A DNA stretch of 64,000 bases, taken from assembly GCA_021827205.1 (NCBI GenBank), contig JAKAWV010000015.1, forward strand, positions 1-64,000. Reading direction: 5' to 3'. Shown one piece after another: positions 55,020 through 63,790 of this stretch. The position numbers and the translations under genes are program-made. Below the pieces are notes generated by a model that ran no database searches, had not been told where the DNA came from, and saw nothing but the letters and a program-made list of their open reading frames with translations. Position 1 is the first letter of the stretch. Each line of letters starts with the position of its first letter. This DNA comes from Pseudomonadota bacterium (GTDB lineage: Bacteria > Pseudomonadota > Gammaproteobacteria > Xanthomonadales > Rhodanobacteraceae).

Positions 55020-56285
55020 ATGCCCAGCCCAGAAACCCACGACACCACCATTGCAGCGCCGATCGTCCTGCCCGCTGGCGTGATCCGGCTGATGGCGATT
55101 CGCGCCGCGCGCAGCCTTGGCCAGGGCGCCCTGGTGGCCGCATTCGCGCTGTACCTGCACGCGCTGGGCTGGCACGCGGCGGGCATCGGCGCCACCTTGT
55201 CGGCGGCGCTGCTGATCGGCGCGGTGCTGACCATGGCGGTGGGGCCGCTGAGCGATCGCATCGGCGGACGCCGCCGTTTTTTGCTGGTGTACGAACTGCT
55301 GCAGATCGGCGCCGCGCTGCTGGCGATTTTCAGCACGCACCCAGCGTGGCTGGTGCTGGCCGCGGTCGTGGGCGGCTTTGGTCGCGGCGCCAATGGCAGC
55401 GCCGGTCCGTTCGGACCCATCGAACAGGCGTGGTTGGCACTGCTGCTGCCAGCCCCGCAACGTGGGCGCGTGTACAGTTGGAATACCGCGCTGGGCTTTA
55501 GCGGCATGGCGCTGGGCGCGCTTGCTGCCGGAGCGATCGGCTGGTTCGCCCCGCACGCTGGCGCCGCGCCCTATCGCTGGCTGTTCGGACTGTCGCTGCT
55601 GGGCTCGCTGGTCAGTCTGCTGCTGCTATTCGGCGCCAGCGAGCCGGAGCACGCGCAACACACCGCGGCCGCGGCCGGCTCGCGCGCGGAACGCGCCGAA
55701 CGCAGCGAACAACACACCGAGAATCGGCTCCTGCTCAAACTGGTGCTGGTCAACAGCCTCAACGGGCTGGGTATCGGCATGATCGGCCCGCTGATCGCGT
55801 ACTGGTTTCTGCTGAAGTTCGCGCATGGACCGGGCAGCATTGGCCCGGCCATCGCCGTCAGCTTCGCGCTGGGTGCGCTGGGCTCGGTGCTGGCGGGAAG
55901 GCTGGCGCGACAACACGGACTGATTCGCTCCGTGGTGTGGATGCGTCTGGCCGGTCTGCTGCTGCTGCTGGCGATCCCGTTCTCGCCGTGGTTCATTCTT
56001 GCGGCCGCTTGTTACGCCCTGCGCGCGGGCATGAATCAGGGCACCGCCGGCGTGCGCCAGGCGCTGGTCGCCGGCCTGACGCGCGATCATCGCCGCGGCC
56101 TCGCCTCCAGCCTGCAGAATGTGTCGATCCAGATCCCGCGCGCCATTGGTCCGCTGATCGCCGGTCTGCTGCTGCACGCCGGCATGCTCACCGCGCCGTT
56201 CGTGCTGACGGCGATTTTCCAGGGCGTCTATCTGATCCTGTACGCGTATTTCTTCCGGGATTTCGCCGACGGCGGCGCGGATTGA
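55020..56285 (+). CDS. Major facilitator superfamily transporter
   Basis: This 421-aa protein has 12 predicted membrane helices and the loop 2-3 motif GPLSDRIGGRRRFL, typical of drug:H+ antiporter-like MFS proteins. A charged central loop (AERSEQHTENR) separates the halves. The substrate is unknown. The start codon at 55020 is about 110 bp downstream of the SRP RNA gene. Confidence 0.88.
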   Translation: MPSPETHDTTIAAPIVLPAGVIRLMAIRAARSLGQGALVAAFALYLHALGWHAAGIGATLSAALLIGAVLTMAVGPLSDRIGGRRRFLLVYELLQIGAALLAIFSTHPAWLVLAAVVGGFGRGANGSAGPFGPIEQAWLALLLPAPQRGRVYSWNTALGFSGMALGALAAGAIGWFAPHAGAAPYRWLFGLSLLGSLVSLLLLFGASEPEHAQHTAAAAGSRAERAERSEQHTENRLLLKLVLVNSLNGLGIGMIGPLIAYWFLLKFAHGPGSIGPAIAVSFALGALGSVLAGRLARQHGLIRSVVWMRLAGLLLLLAIPFSPWFILAAACYALRAGMNQGTAGVRQALVAGLTRDHRRGLASSLQNVSIQIPRAIGPLIAGLLLHAGMLTAPFVLTAIFQGVYLILYAYFFRDFADGGAD

Positions 56286-56292
56286 GCGCTGC

Positions 56293-57051
56293 TCAGCCCG
56301 CCTCGTCGCGCAGCGGCTCAGGCTCAGGCAGCGCCACGCGCTGGCCAGGGTTCAGCACCGCGTAGCCCGCCGCGCGCAGCGCTGCAGCCTCCTCGGCGCT
56401 GGCTTGGTGATACAGCGTGAACCGCGCGCGCAGCTCGGCCGGGTATTCGCGCGCCAGATCATCCAACCCGGTATGCGAGGGATTGCCGACCAGCCCGCAG
56501 TCGTGGAATACGCGCTCGCCCTGTGCCGCGTACTCGGCCAGCATTTCGGGGATCGGTCGCGTATCGCCGGTCCACACGCAACTGCCGCGCAATGCCAACC
56601 CGAACGCGGTGCGCGGTCGATGGTGGCGCGTGGCGAACACATCAAACCACAGGCCTTGCAGCCAGAAGCCGCGACTGCACGGCAGCAGGCGGAATGCATC
56701 CCAGAACTGCGCGCCGCCCTCGGCCAGCAGTCGCGGGTAATCGGCCAGCCGCGCCTGCAGCAGCGGCACCAGCGCGGCGTGCAGAAACAACAGCGTGCGT
56801 CCGCGCCACACGCTGTCGAACCACAGCCGGTAGAACAGCCCTTCCAGCCCGCCGACATGATCCATGTGCGGATGCGTCAGGTACACCGCGGGCGGTGGCG
56901 CACCGTAGGCGTCGAGATAGCGCGCCAACGTGTCCGGCCCGCAGTCGATCAGCAGCAGCGGCTGTGCTTCGTGCTCGATCACCGCGGCGGAACTGCCCAG
57001 CGCGTGCGCTTGCGCCGCGCCGGTGCCCAGCGCGTGCAACGTCCAGCTCAT
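56293..57051 (-). CDS. Metallo-beta-lactamase-fold hydrolase
   Basis: This 252-aa protein has the metal motif THPHMDHVGG and later ligands in TGDTRPIPEM, VFHDCG and the C-terminal YHQAS. The N-terminus (LHALGTGAAQAHALGSSAAV) suits the RNase Z-like/phosphodiesterase subgroup. It overlaps the kdkA stop by ATGA, so the two are coupled. The substrate is unknown. Confidence 0.83.
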   Translation of the reverse strand: MSWTLHALGTGAAQAHALGSSAAVIEHEAQPLLLIDCGPDTLARYLDAYGAPPPAVYLTHPHMDHVGGLEGLFYRLWFDSVWRGRTLLFLHAALVPLLQARLADYPRLLAEGGAQFWDAFRLLPCSRGFWLQGLWFDVFATRHHRPRTAFGLALRGSCVWTGDTRPIPEMLAEYAAQGERVFHDCGLVGNPSHTGLDDLAREYPAELRARFTLYHQASAEEAAALRAAGYAVLNPGQRVALPEPEPLRDEAG

Positions 57052-57788
57052 GGCTTCCGCGCCCCGGTCGAACCCTGCATCGCCGCGTCGTAGCCACGCA
57101 GCAACGGTTGCCAGCATTCACGCGCGAAGCGGCCGCGATCGGCCGCGAAATCCGGCGCCACCTTCAGCAGCGAACGCTGCAAACGTTCCAAGTTGGCGCG
57201 CTGCCAAGGCGACGTCGTCTTGCGCACGCGGCCACGATCGAAATCGATCAGATACAGGTTCGCGCCGGACCAGAGAATGTTGTGCGCGTTCAAGTCGGCA
57301 TGGTACACGCCGGCCTGGTGGAATCGCGCCAGCAGCGCACCCACCGTGGTGCAATCCGCGACGCTCAGCGCGCCGGCGCGCAGGCGTTCGGCCAGCGTCT
57401 GCGCCGCGGGCAACTCGGCACTGAGCAGATCGGCACGCGCGCTGAACCAGCCGGTGCGCACGCAACGCGCCGCCAGTGGCTCCGGCACCGGCAGGCCGCG
57501 CGCGCGCATCCACTGCAGCAGCGCGAACTCGCGGAAACCGCGCGAGCGCGCCGTGCCCAGCCACAGATAGCGATCGCCACGCACGCGCGCCAACAACCCA
57601 CCGCGATGAAAATGGCGCAACACCAGCGCCCCCGCCGGACTGTCGATGAAGCCCACGCCACCGCGCCCGCCGCCGCGCGTGCGCAGCCTGCCCTGCGCCT
57701 GCCACCACGCCGCATCGAACCAGCGCGCGTCGACTTGTGGAACACGTGCGGGGTCGAACACAATCGCGCTGTTCGCCTCTGTGCGCAT
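57048..57788 (-). CDS. kdkA: 3-deoxy-D-manno-octulosonate (Kdo) kinase
   Basis: This 246-aa atypical kinase has the catalytic HADLNAHNILW and metal-binding LIDFDRGR motifs and the N-terminal RGGGRGGVGFI loop. KdkA phosphorylates Kdo in the LPS inner core of organisms with a single phosphorylated Kdo. It is divergent from a GT9 heptosyltransferase, in keeping with LPS core synthesis. ATG 57788 is chosen over the upstream 57821. Confidence 0.9.
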   Translation of the reverse strand: MRTEANSAIVFDPARVPQVDARWFDAAWWQAQGRLRTRGGGRGGVGFIDSPAGALVLRHFHRGGLLARVRGDRYLWLGTARSRGFREFALLQWMRARGLPVPEPLAARCVRTGWFSARADLLSAELPAAQTLAERLRAGALSVADCTTVGALLARFHQAGVYHADLNAHNILWSGANLYLIDFDRGRVRKTTSPWQRANLERLQRSLLKVAPDFAADRGRFARECWQPLLRGYDAAMQGSTGARKP

Positions 57789-57864
57789 CTGTGCCTGCTG
57801 GGGTGTTGTCGCCACTCTCATCCTGCAAAGGCTGCGGCCTGCGCAAGAGTCTAGTCAAAGCCCG

Positions 57865-58932
57865 ATGACCGCCGCACCCCCACCTGCCTCGATCTGCCTG
57901 CTGCGCACCTCGGCGCTGGGCGATGTCACCCACGTGGTGCCGCTGATCCACACGCTGCGCGGCGGTTTTCCGCAGGCGCGCCTGACCTGGATCGTGGGCA
58001 AGCTCGAATACAAGCTGGTGGGTGATTTGCCTGATATCGAGTTCGTGGTGTTCGACAAGAGCCTCGGTCTGGAAGGCCTGCGCACCGTGCGTCTGGCGCT
58101 GGAAGGCCGCCGTTTCGATGTGCTGCTGCACATGCAAGTCGCGCTGCGCGCCAATGTCCTCAGCCTCGGCGTGCATGCGCGGCGGCGCATCGGCTATGAC
58201 CACGCGCGTGCCAAGGACTTGCATGGCCTGACCGTCAACGAGCGTATTCCCGCGCGCAGCGGTGAGCACGTGCTCGATGCCATCGGCAGCTTCGCCGAGC
58301 CGCTGGGCTTGCGACAGACCTCGGTACGCTGGGATTTGCCGATCCCGGTCGAGGCCGCGGCGTGGGCCGCCGATCAACTCCCCGGCGATGCGCCATGGCT
58401 GCTGATCAACGCCGCCTCCAGCCACGGCGTGCGCAACTGGTTCGCCGCCGGTTACGCCGCCGTCGCCGATCACGCGCAACAGGCCTTGGGCTGGCGCGTC
58501 GCGCTGACCGGTGGGCCGAGCAAACTCGAACGTCACCTCGGCGATGCCATCCACACACACATGCGCAGCACGCCGGCCGATCTGATCGGCCGCGACACGC
58601 TGAAGCGCGCATTGGCCCTGTATCAGCGCGCCGCTGCATTGCTGACCCCCGATGCCGGCCCCATGCACATGGCCAACGCGGTGGGCACGCCGATCATCGG
58701 CCTGCACGCGGCCAGCAACCCCGCGCGCTCCGGCCCGTACAGCGACCGCCGCTGGTGCGTGGATCGCTATGCCGCCGCCGCGCACAAGTTCATGGGCCGC
58801 GCGGTCGAGGATCTACCCTGGGGCACCAAGATCGAACGCCCTGGGGTGATGGACCTGATCCATATCGACGATGTGATCGAGCGTCTCGAAGCGCTGGATC
58901 AGGCGCGCCGCCACGGCTTGCTGCGCTCCTGA
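57865..58932 (+). CDS. GT9-family heptosyltransferase
   Basis: This 355-aa protein starts SICLLRTSALGDVTHVVPL, the usual WaaC/WaaF opening. It carries the donor-site region LLTPDAGPMHMANAVGTPIIGLHAASNPARSGP. It adds heptose to the LPS inner core. I cannot tell heptosyltransferase I from II. It is divergent from kdkA with a 76-bp gap. Confidence 0.9.
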   Translation: MTAAPPPASICLLRTSALGDVTHVVPLIHTLRGGFPQARLTWIVGKLEYKLVGDLPDIEFVVFDKSLGLEGLRTVRLALEGRRFDVLLHMQVALRANVLSLGVHARRRIGYDHARAKDLHGLTVNERIPARSGEHVLDAIGSFAEPLGLRQTSVRWDLPIPVEAAAWAADQLPGDAPWLLINAASSHGVRNWFAAGYAAVADHAQQALGWRVALTGGPSKLERHLGDAIHTHMRSTPADLIGRDTLKRALALYQRAAALLTPDAGPMHMANAVGTPIIGLHAASNPARSGPYSDRRWCVDRYAAAAHKFMGRAVEDLPWGTKIERPGVMDLIHIDDVIERLEALDQARRHGLLRS

Positions 58933-59140
58933 GACTGCGCGGCGCATCAAGAAATGGGCGTCTTCCATCTCCTTGGCGTGCCCAATGCTGTTACCAAGCT
59001 CAAACCTCACAGATCGCCGGTTCCACAGGAAACGGCGAGGAGCCCTGCATCCACACGAAACGTCATGGACCCAGATTTTTTCGGAGCATTGTCTTCGGAC
59101 AGCGGCACACAGCGAGTTCAAAGCGGGTTTTTCAAACTGC

Positions 59141-59422
59141 TCAATAGAATGAGACAATACCGGATGCGATAAGAAACAACAGTGAGGCAGCTCTTAGATA
59201 TTTAGCAGTCTTATTATGGAAAATCACTTTCGCTTCCTTGCTAATCTGCTTATGCGTAAGAAAAATCCATTCATGTTCGAAATATAGCGATGCTATGAAT
59301 AAAATCACAGCAATGAACATAAACCCACTTGATATCGAGAGTCCAAAATGGTAAACATCGTAGAGCTCCGCACACAGATATATCAAAGCAACTGCACTTA
59401 TGATCACTCGGCTACGCAACAT
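59141..59422 (-). CDS. Small three-span membrane protein, possible immunity protein
   Basis: This 93-aa protein has a strong ribosome site (GGAGGAGAT directly before the ATG). Hydrophobic segments lie at about 5-22, 31-49 and 74-92, with a basic loop (HKQISKEAKVIFHNKTAKYLR) between the second and third. The codon use is AT-rich, unlike the core genes. It follows a small ORF and a hairpin, the usual place of bacteriocin immunity genes. I do not recognise the family; immunity is a context inference. Confidence 0.6.
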   Translation of the reverse strand: MLRSRVIISAVALIYLCAELYDVYHFGLSISSGFMFIAVILFIASLYFEHEWIFLTHKQISKEAKVIFHNKTAKYLRAASLLFLIASGIVSFY

Positions 59423-59448
59423 ATCTCCTCCTATCCTAATCAGGAAAC

Positions 59449-59478
59449 AGGATGGCGCAAATTAAGTCGCGCCATCCT
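59449..59478. terminator. Hairpin between the small ORF and the 93-aa membrane protein
   Basis: AGGATGGCGC and GCGCCATCCT form a perfect 10-bp stem with a 10-nt loop. Downstream on the minus strand there is only GTTTCC, so it may attenuate rather than fully terminate. Confidence 0.55.
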
Positions 59479-59498
59479 TCGACTTTATTCAATCACGG

Positions 59499-59657
59499 CT
59501 AATTAAAATTCGTGTGCGCGATTGAATAATTTATCTCCAGTAATTGTTCGAAAGTAGTGCCTGGGCTTGTTGGTGACGCACTCGCCTGGCTTTGCCAATT
59601 TGCTCCAAAGATTGCACCCAGACCGCCCGTCAAATTGCCATTGCTAAAATCTGACAT
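59499..59657 (-). CDS. Possible small ORF (52 aa), uncertain
   Basis: The frame reads MSDFSNGNLTGGLGAIFGAN and continues to a Thr/Asn-rich end. The ribosome site is poor (AAGG one base from the ATG) and an in-frame stop lies 18 codons upstream. A Gly-Gly occurs at residues 11-12 but the leader consensus is not met. It could be a small bacteriocin-like peptide, the end of a broken one, or chance. It precedes the hairpin and the membrane-protein gene. The rest of the interval 59423-59811 shows nothing recognisable. Confidence 0.3.
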   Translation of the reverse strand: MSDFSNGNLTGGLGAIFGANWQSQASASPTSPGTTFEQLLEINYSIAHTNFN

Positions 59658-59811
59658 ACCTTGATTAAAATGGGTATCCGGATTCGAGTGTGGGATCGGT
59701 CGATTCCGTCAGGTTGCCTGAGTGAATCGCTCAATGTTGGAAACGCGACTTCAAGCAGGTAGTGCTTCCAGCGTGGCGATGTGGGAACCGGGTGTTTAGC
59801 GGGAACCGGAC

Positions 59812-60735
59812 TCAGAGGTTCTGTAACAAAGTCTCCATAGCTGAGACAAAATAACAAGAAAGCCCGGTTATATCGCCTACTACTGCAGCCGTTCTTAAAT
59901 TCGAGAGATACTCTCCATTGGAGGTACGAAATAGCATTTTAAATGGAATCCACGATTGTGTGTCAGCCGAGAATAGAATGATATTAAGAAGCGCTCTTGC
60001 AACGCGTCCATTGCCGTCAAGCAGCGGGTGATGGCAAATCCAGAGCAAGTGAACAAACAACGATTTGAACGATAAGCTAGTTTCACTATTGATGACTGCG
60101 ATCAGTTCTTCCCATAAACCGTTTGAGTTACTAAATTCTGGATATAAATATCTAATATCACTATCGTTCGTATAACTGCAAATAGACTTATTTCGCACTT
60201 CAAAACGGTTCCAGCCAACTTGTGCGGAGCACTCTGAAATAATTCTTGAAAATGAGTCGCAATTTAACAACTTCAGATTTGTCTTCGAGCAAATGCAGAC
60301 ATAGAAGAAATATTCATTTATTATATACATCGGCCACCGATCTGGAATACTGTAATGATTTAATTTATTTTGTGCTGAAAAGTCTTTGAGGTAATGATCC
60401 GCACGAAAGAAAGAAGCCGGACGCTGCCTAAAGTCTGGTCGTGGCCTATGATTCCTTAACGCGTTATCTAGACGCGCGAATTTTGACAAAAAACCTGGAT
60501 ATTTCTGCATTTCGCGAAATAACTCGATTTTTGGAATCGATACGTACAGAGAACAGTTCAAAAAATGCTCCAGTAAACAGTTTCCTGATTCGCGTCGGCT
60601 TTCATCCGGATCGCTGGATACGAGATCGGCCGCAGGCAGGGTGATTCTACCGCATGCTTGGATGGCTTGAAGACCGCGATGAATCAGAAGCAGTTTCGGC
60701 GAGGCTCGTCGATGTTGTGATTCCAAAGTCGCCAC
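59812..60735 (-). CDS. Fic-domain protein
   Basis: This protein of about 307 aa carries the Fic active-site motif HHPLLDGNGRVAR (His about residue 235), which transfers AMP or another nucleotide moiety to a target side chain. The region before it (WEELIAVINSE; FKSLFVHLLWIC) is the usual helical core. No clear inhibitory [S/T]xxxE[G/N] helix was found. The GTG at 60735 is the first possible start and has weak support. The codons are AT-rich. It follows the sulfotransferase gene by 39 nt in the same direction. It could be a toxin, an effector or a modifier of the exported peptide system. Confidence 0.8.
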   Translation of the reverse strand: MATLESQHRRASPKLLLIHRGLQAIQACGRITLPAADLVSSDPDESRRESGNCLLEHFLNCSLYVSIPKIELFREMQKYPGFLSKFARLDNALRNHRPRPDFRQRPASFFRADHYLKDFSAQNKLNHYSIPDRWPMYIINEYFFYVCICSKTNLKLLNCDSFSRIISECSAQVGWNRFEVRNKSICSYTNDSDIRYLYPEFSNSNGLWEELIAVINSETSLSFKSLFVHLLWICHHPLLDGNGRVARALLNIILFSADTQSWIPFKMLFRTSNGEYLSNLRTAAVVGDITGLSCYFVSAMETLLQNL

Positions 60736-60774
60736 GGTACAGAGAGCAGCTACACCAAGATCACCCTACAACAG

Positions 60775-61584
60775 CTACACGATATGAACCCCGTGCTTGT
60801 TCAAGGCCGGGTCACGCCAGAAGGCGTCGTTCTCGAAACGCCGAAACACGTCCGGCGGCAAGATCGTCTCGCGCTTGGTGGCGTGGACCTTTGGCCGCAC
60901 GGTATGCAGTCCAGGCGTGCCGGCCTTCTGGTCGAACGCCGTCGCATCGAACTCGACATGCGCGAAGTCGTGCGTGAAGGGCTTCTCGCCGATGAATTCG
61001 TAGACCGCAGCCAGCGCCTTGGCCGGCTCGCTGGACAGCGTCTCGTACTGCACCAGCATCAGTTGCTGCGCATGCGGTCCAAAGAACGCCTCTTTCAGGG
61101 CATTGTAGGCATTGCCGACCATGCCCTCGCCGCTGGCCATGCCCTCGGCCCGCGAGTACACCGTGCCGCCGGGTGAGTAGTTGAAGATCGAGGAGGGCTG
61201 AAATGCGTTGCGTCGGATCAGGCGCTCAAGACTGTCGATGATCCACGGCATGTGCCGCACGCACGCGATAACCTTAGCATCAGGGTAGATGGTCTTGATA
61301 AGACCCATGCGCGCACACCACGTTCGGTTGGTGTCGAAAATTACTTTGGCCGACGCAGTAGCATAGTAGCTTTCTATGATTGCTTGCAGCACGCGCTGCC
61401 GCCCGGAATCATCAATAAAAACTGAAAATTCGCTGCGACCACTCATCTCTCCCAGCATGCTTCCGACCAAACCCGCGACCGGGCTGCTCATCCCGGCCAG
61501 AAACCTTGGATTTTGGCGCAACAGTGCACCCAGCAACGTCGAACCCGCGCGTGGAAGACCTGAAATAAAATGCAAGGATTTCAT
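60775..61584 (-). CDS. PAPS-dependent sulfotransferase (RaxST-like candidate)
   Basis: This 269-aa protein starts MKSLHFISGLPRAGSTLLGA, the 5'-phosphosulfate loop. It continues with FDTNRTWC and VIACVRHMPWIIDSLERL (3'-phosphate loop), VGNAYNALKEAF and LVQYETLSSEP. The start has GGGGA 9 nt upstream. Sulfotransferases of this type beside C39 exporters include RaxST, which sulfates a tyrosine of the exported RaxX peptide. By analogy it may sulfate the leader peptide at 63341-63790, which has Tyr residues preceded by Asp or Glu. The family is clear; the substrate is inference. Its GC content is higher than its neighbours. Confidence 0.82.
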   Translation of the reverse strand: MKSLHFISGLPRAGSTLLGALLRQNPRFLAGMSSPVAGLVGSMLGEMSGRSEFSVFIDDSGRQRVLQAIIESYYATASAKVIFDTNRTWCARMGLIKTIYPDAKVIACVRHMPWIIDSLERLIRRNAFQPSSIFNYSPGGTVYSRAEGMASGEGMVGNAYNALKEAFFGPHAQQLMLVQYETLSSEPAKALAAVYEFIGEKPFTHDFAHVEFDATAFDQKAGTPGLHTVRPKVHATKRETILPPDVFRRFENDAFWRDPALNKHGVHIV

Positions 61585-61835
61585 CGCATGTTTTCCCCTT
61601 TACAAGATTTAGTCTAAAACCTCAACCGCGTATGCCTGAAAACTGTTGCCCAGCAAGGTATTCGTCGTCTACAACGCGCCTCATACAGCCACGAAGACTG
61701 CATGTCCTTCAGGGAGCGTACTGGCGCGGCTTCCTGCCGCTAGTGGCTGAGGTTCGAGGCTCTCAGGAAAATGTTAGAATGTTATGGTGGCAATATTTTT
61801 TTATAACACCGCGCAAACCGTATCAAAAGTCAATT

Positions 61836-63200
61836 TTAATGACGAAGAATTACTCTAGCGGCCGGATTTGATCGCGGATTCGATGGATTTATAATACAGG
61901 CAAACCCGCTATTGAAATCCAAAAAAACTTTCATGCCAATGAGAGTCCCGGTCTCTAAACTGAATGCTCCATTGATATCAATGCCAGGATCTTCACCAAA
62001 AGCAGAATTAGACGTAATGAGAGCGGGGAGAAAAATTTGTGGTCCCTTGTCGAAGTCCAGTTTGATCACCGAATACCCTCGCACGGCTTCTCTCGTGTCA
62101 TTAGTCTGGCCTACTAATGTTTGAGTTGTTGGATGAAGGCGTAAATCAAATTTATCCGGCGAAAATACAACCATGTTATTGCTTAGACCGGAATCGAACA
62201 ATAATCTGGCCGCATGGCCATTGATCCGCGCCTTGAAGATGATCGCTGGCCCAAGAAATCGGCCAGTGTAGGCGAAGCGCAAAAAAACGGGTACGCAACC
62301 CTGAGGTTTGTTGCCGTTGATGTAAATATCACCATGAGTTAGAAGAACCGACCGCAAATGAACAAGAAAGTTCATTCCAAGTAGATTATTATTATTGCCA
62401 GCAAGCTGTTTCGGGAAAACTCCGAAATAGAAGTTTCTGGCCGTGTAATGAGCCAATGTTAGCCTTTTCACAAGCGCTAATTTTACCGTAGATTGAGTAA
62501 TACCGTTGAACTTTGTATTCGTGGGCCTAATATGCAATCTGCGAGCAGTCATATAGCCGAGCGTTGAAATATTGGAACCTGTATCGAGTGTGAAGCAGGT
62601 ACGAATCCCATTTACCTTTGCGACTACACTATAATAGTTATGATCTTGTTGCTGACATTTAGCATTGAGTGGTACGATTCCAAATTTATGGCTATTCAAA
62701 AATGTCGGGGAAGGCGACTCTTTTATTGCCCCCGGGTTTGAAATCCAACTTGTTTCATAAGTTCCCGCTGCACCATAATGGTATGCGATATTCACCTGCG
62801 TGACAACTCCGTTCATTTGTAAAATGGATGAGGCCAGTCGGGGAAAGTTATCTGTGGTGAGTTCGGCAGATGCTTTCATTTCCAAGCACATCAAATATAA
62901 AGACAAGTCTTCAGTTTTGATTTTAGAATTATCTAAGCATTGAAGAGTAGTTGCATCCTCTAGGCGTTTGAATTTCCCATTGATCAAAAGCATCCCAAAA
63001 CGTGCGTACGCATCAGTTGGGAATTTTGTAAGTTCCCTTAGCCGTGCCGATTCAATTTTTCCCGTTATGCCCATGCTTGAACGATATGCAATAATGTCCC
63101 CCGCGTGGCTCCCCGCAGGCACCTTACCGTGCGTAGCTGCATTTGCGCAGCCTAGGACTAGTGTACCCAGTGATATCAATATGATGCGTTTGAATTTCAT
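61836..63200 (-). CDS. Exported two-lobed retropepsin-like aspartic protease
   Basis: This 454-aa protein has a signal sequence (MKFKRIILISLGTLVLGCANA), either lipoprotein-type or cleaved after ANA. Two aspartyl-protease lobes follow the N-terminal 180 residues: CFTLDTGSNISTLGY (Asp about 203) and ARLLFDSGLSNNMVVF (Asp about 334), with hydrophobic flaps after each. Both Asp-Thr/Ser-Gly triads are intact, so a single chain could form an active site. AAGAAGG precedes ATG 63200. It lies downstream of the leader-peptide gene, separated by a 14-bp perfect hairpin. It may mature or degrade the peptide outside the cytoplasm. The codons are AT-rich. Confidence 0.78.
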   Translation of the reverse strand: MKFKRIILISLGTLVLGCANAATHGKVPAGSHAGDIIAYRSSMGITGKIESARLRELTKFPTDAYARFGMLLINGKFKRLEDATTLQCLDNSKIKTEDLSLYLMCLEMKASAELTTDNFPRLASSILQMNGVVTQVNIAYHYGAAGTYETSWISNPGAIKESPSPTFLNSHKFGIVPLNAKCQQQDHNYYSVVAKVNGIRTCFTLDTGSNISTLGYMTARRLHIRPTNTKFNGITQSTVKLALVKRLTLAHYTARNFYFGVFPKQLAGNNNNLLGMNFLVHLRSVLLTHGDIYINGNKPQGCVPVFLRFAYTGRFLGPAIIFKARINGHAARLLFDSGLSNNMVVFSPDKFDLRLHPTTQTLVGQTNDTREAVRGYSVIKLDFDKGPQIFLPALITSNSAFGEDPGIDINGAFSLETGTLIGMKVFLDFNSGFACIINPSNPRSNPAARVILRH

Positions 63201-63292
63201 GGAAAATAATCGCCTTCTTGAGTGATGCACATTGTTGTGCTCACGATCGCGCCGGATGTAATCCACAGAGGCAGCGCATGTGGTTGGATTTT

Positions 63293-63322
63293 GCAGCAGG
63301 TGGTTTGGAAACCACCTGCTGC
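63293..63322. terminator. Perfect 14-bp stem between leader peptide and protease genes
   Basis: GCAGCAGGTGGTTT and AAACCACCTGCTGC are perfectly complementary with only 2 bp between arms. On the minus strand the following bases are AAAATCC, not a T-run, so partial attenuation, mRNA protection or protein binding is more likely than efficient termination. Confidence 0.5.
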
Positions 63323-63340
63323 TTTCCCTTTCAGCGTTGT

Positions 63341-63790
63341 TTAAGCATAATGCGAATATTCTGTTTTTGTGGAACCACTGTATCCGCCACTATAGCCGTA
63401 ACTCCCGTTAATTTGATTTATCGCATTACTCGGCGAGTAGGTGTCATTAAAGGAATATTTGATGTCAATACTGAATTGTCCGTTACCAGTTAGCGTAACT
63501 CCCCAACCTAAATTGCCCCACGTGCCCCCAAATGTATCTGACGCTCCTGTCCGATTAATGCTAAATGTGTCATGCAGCCCAGTATGGTGGTCCGTGATTG
63601 TAAAAGTTGGCTTTCCTTTTACAATCTGTCCAGTTAAGCCATAATCCGAGTTATTCAAGAGCGTAACGGGACTCCCGGTCAAGTTCGGCGCTGTTACCAA
63701 CGTAGGGCCGTTAACCGGAGGCGCCGGTGTATTGCTTTGCGGCACGCCTCCGCTAATCGATGCAGTTTGATTTTTGCTGAGTTCACGCAT
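63341..63790 (-). CDS. Double-glycine-leader exported protein (149 aa)
   Basis: The start MRELSKNQTASISGG fits a short Gly-Gly leader (L-12, S-11, I-4, G-2, G-1). ATG 63790 has GAGGAG 7 nt upstream and overlaps the end of the exporter gene. The 134-residue mature part is Gly/Ser/Thr/Asn-rich with beta-strand alternation, and ends in a Tyr/Gly/Ser repeat (SYGYSGGYSGS) and KTEYSHYA. There is no Cys. It is much longer than usual bacteriocins. Tyr residues after acidic residues (SDYGL, TEYSH) are candidate sulfation sites. Export and cleavage by the overlapping exporter is very likely; its activity is unknown. Confidence 0.8.
   Translation of the reverse strand: MRELSKNQTASISGGVPQSNTPAPPVNGPTLVTAPNLTGSPVTLLNNSDYGLTGQIVKGKPTFTITDHHTGLHDTFSINRTGASDTFGGTWGNLGWGVTLTGNGQFSIDIKYSFNDTYSPSNAINQINGSYGYSGGYSGSTKTEYSHYA

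Noticed and set aside
58813-59172. Open frames on both strands between the heptosyltransferase and the 93-aa gene
   Set aside because: There is no ribosome site, no motif and inconsistent codon use; the interval 58933-59140 shows nothing I can support.
59630-59857. 75-aa minus-strand frame overlapping the end of the Fic gene
   Set aside because: It overlaps the Fic stop region without a ribosome site and the composition looks random.
61585-61835. Gap between sulfotransferase and protease genes
   Set aside because: I looked for a leader-peptide gene or RNA here. A plus-strand frame exists (61632-61871), but it has no motif or ribosome site, so nothing is called.
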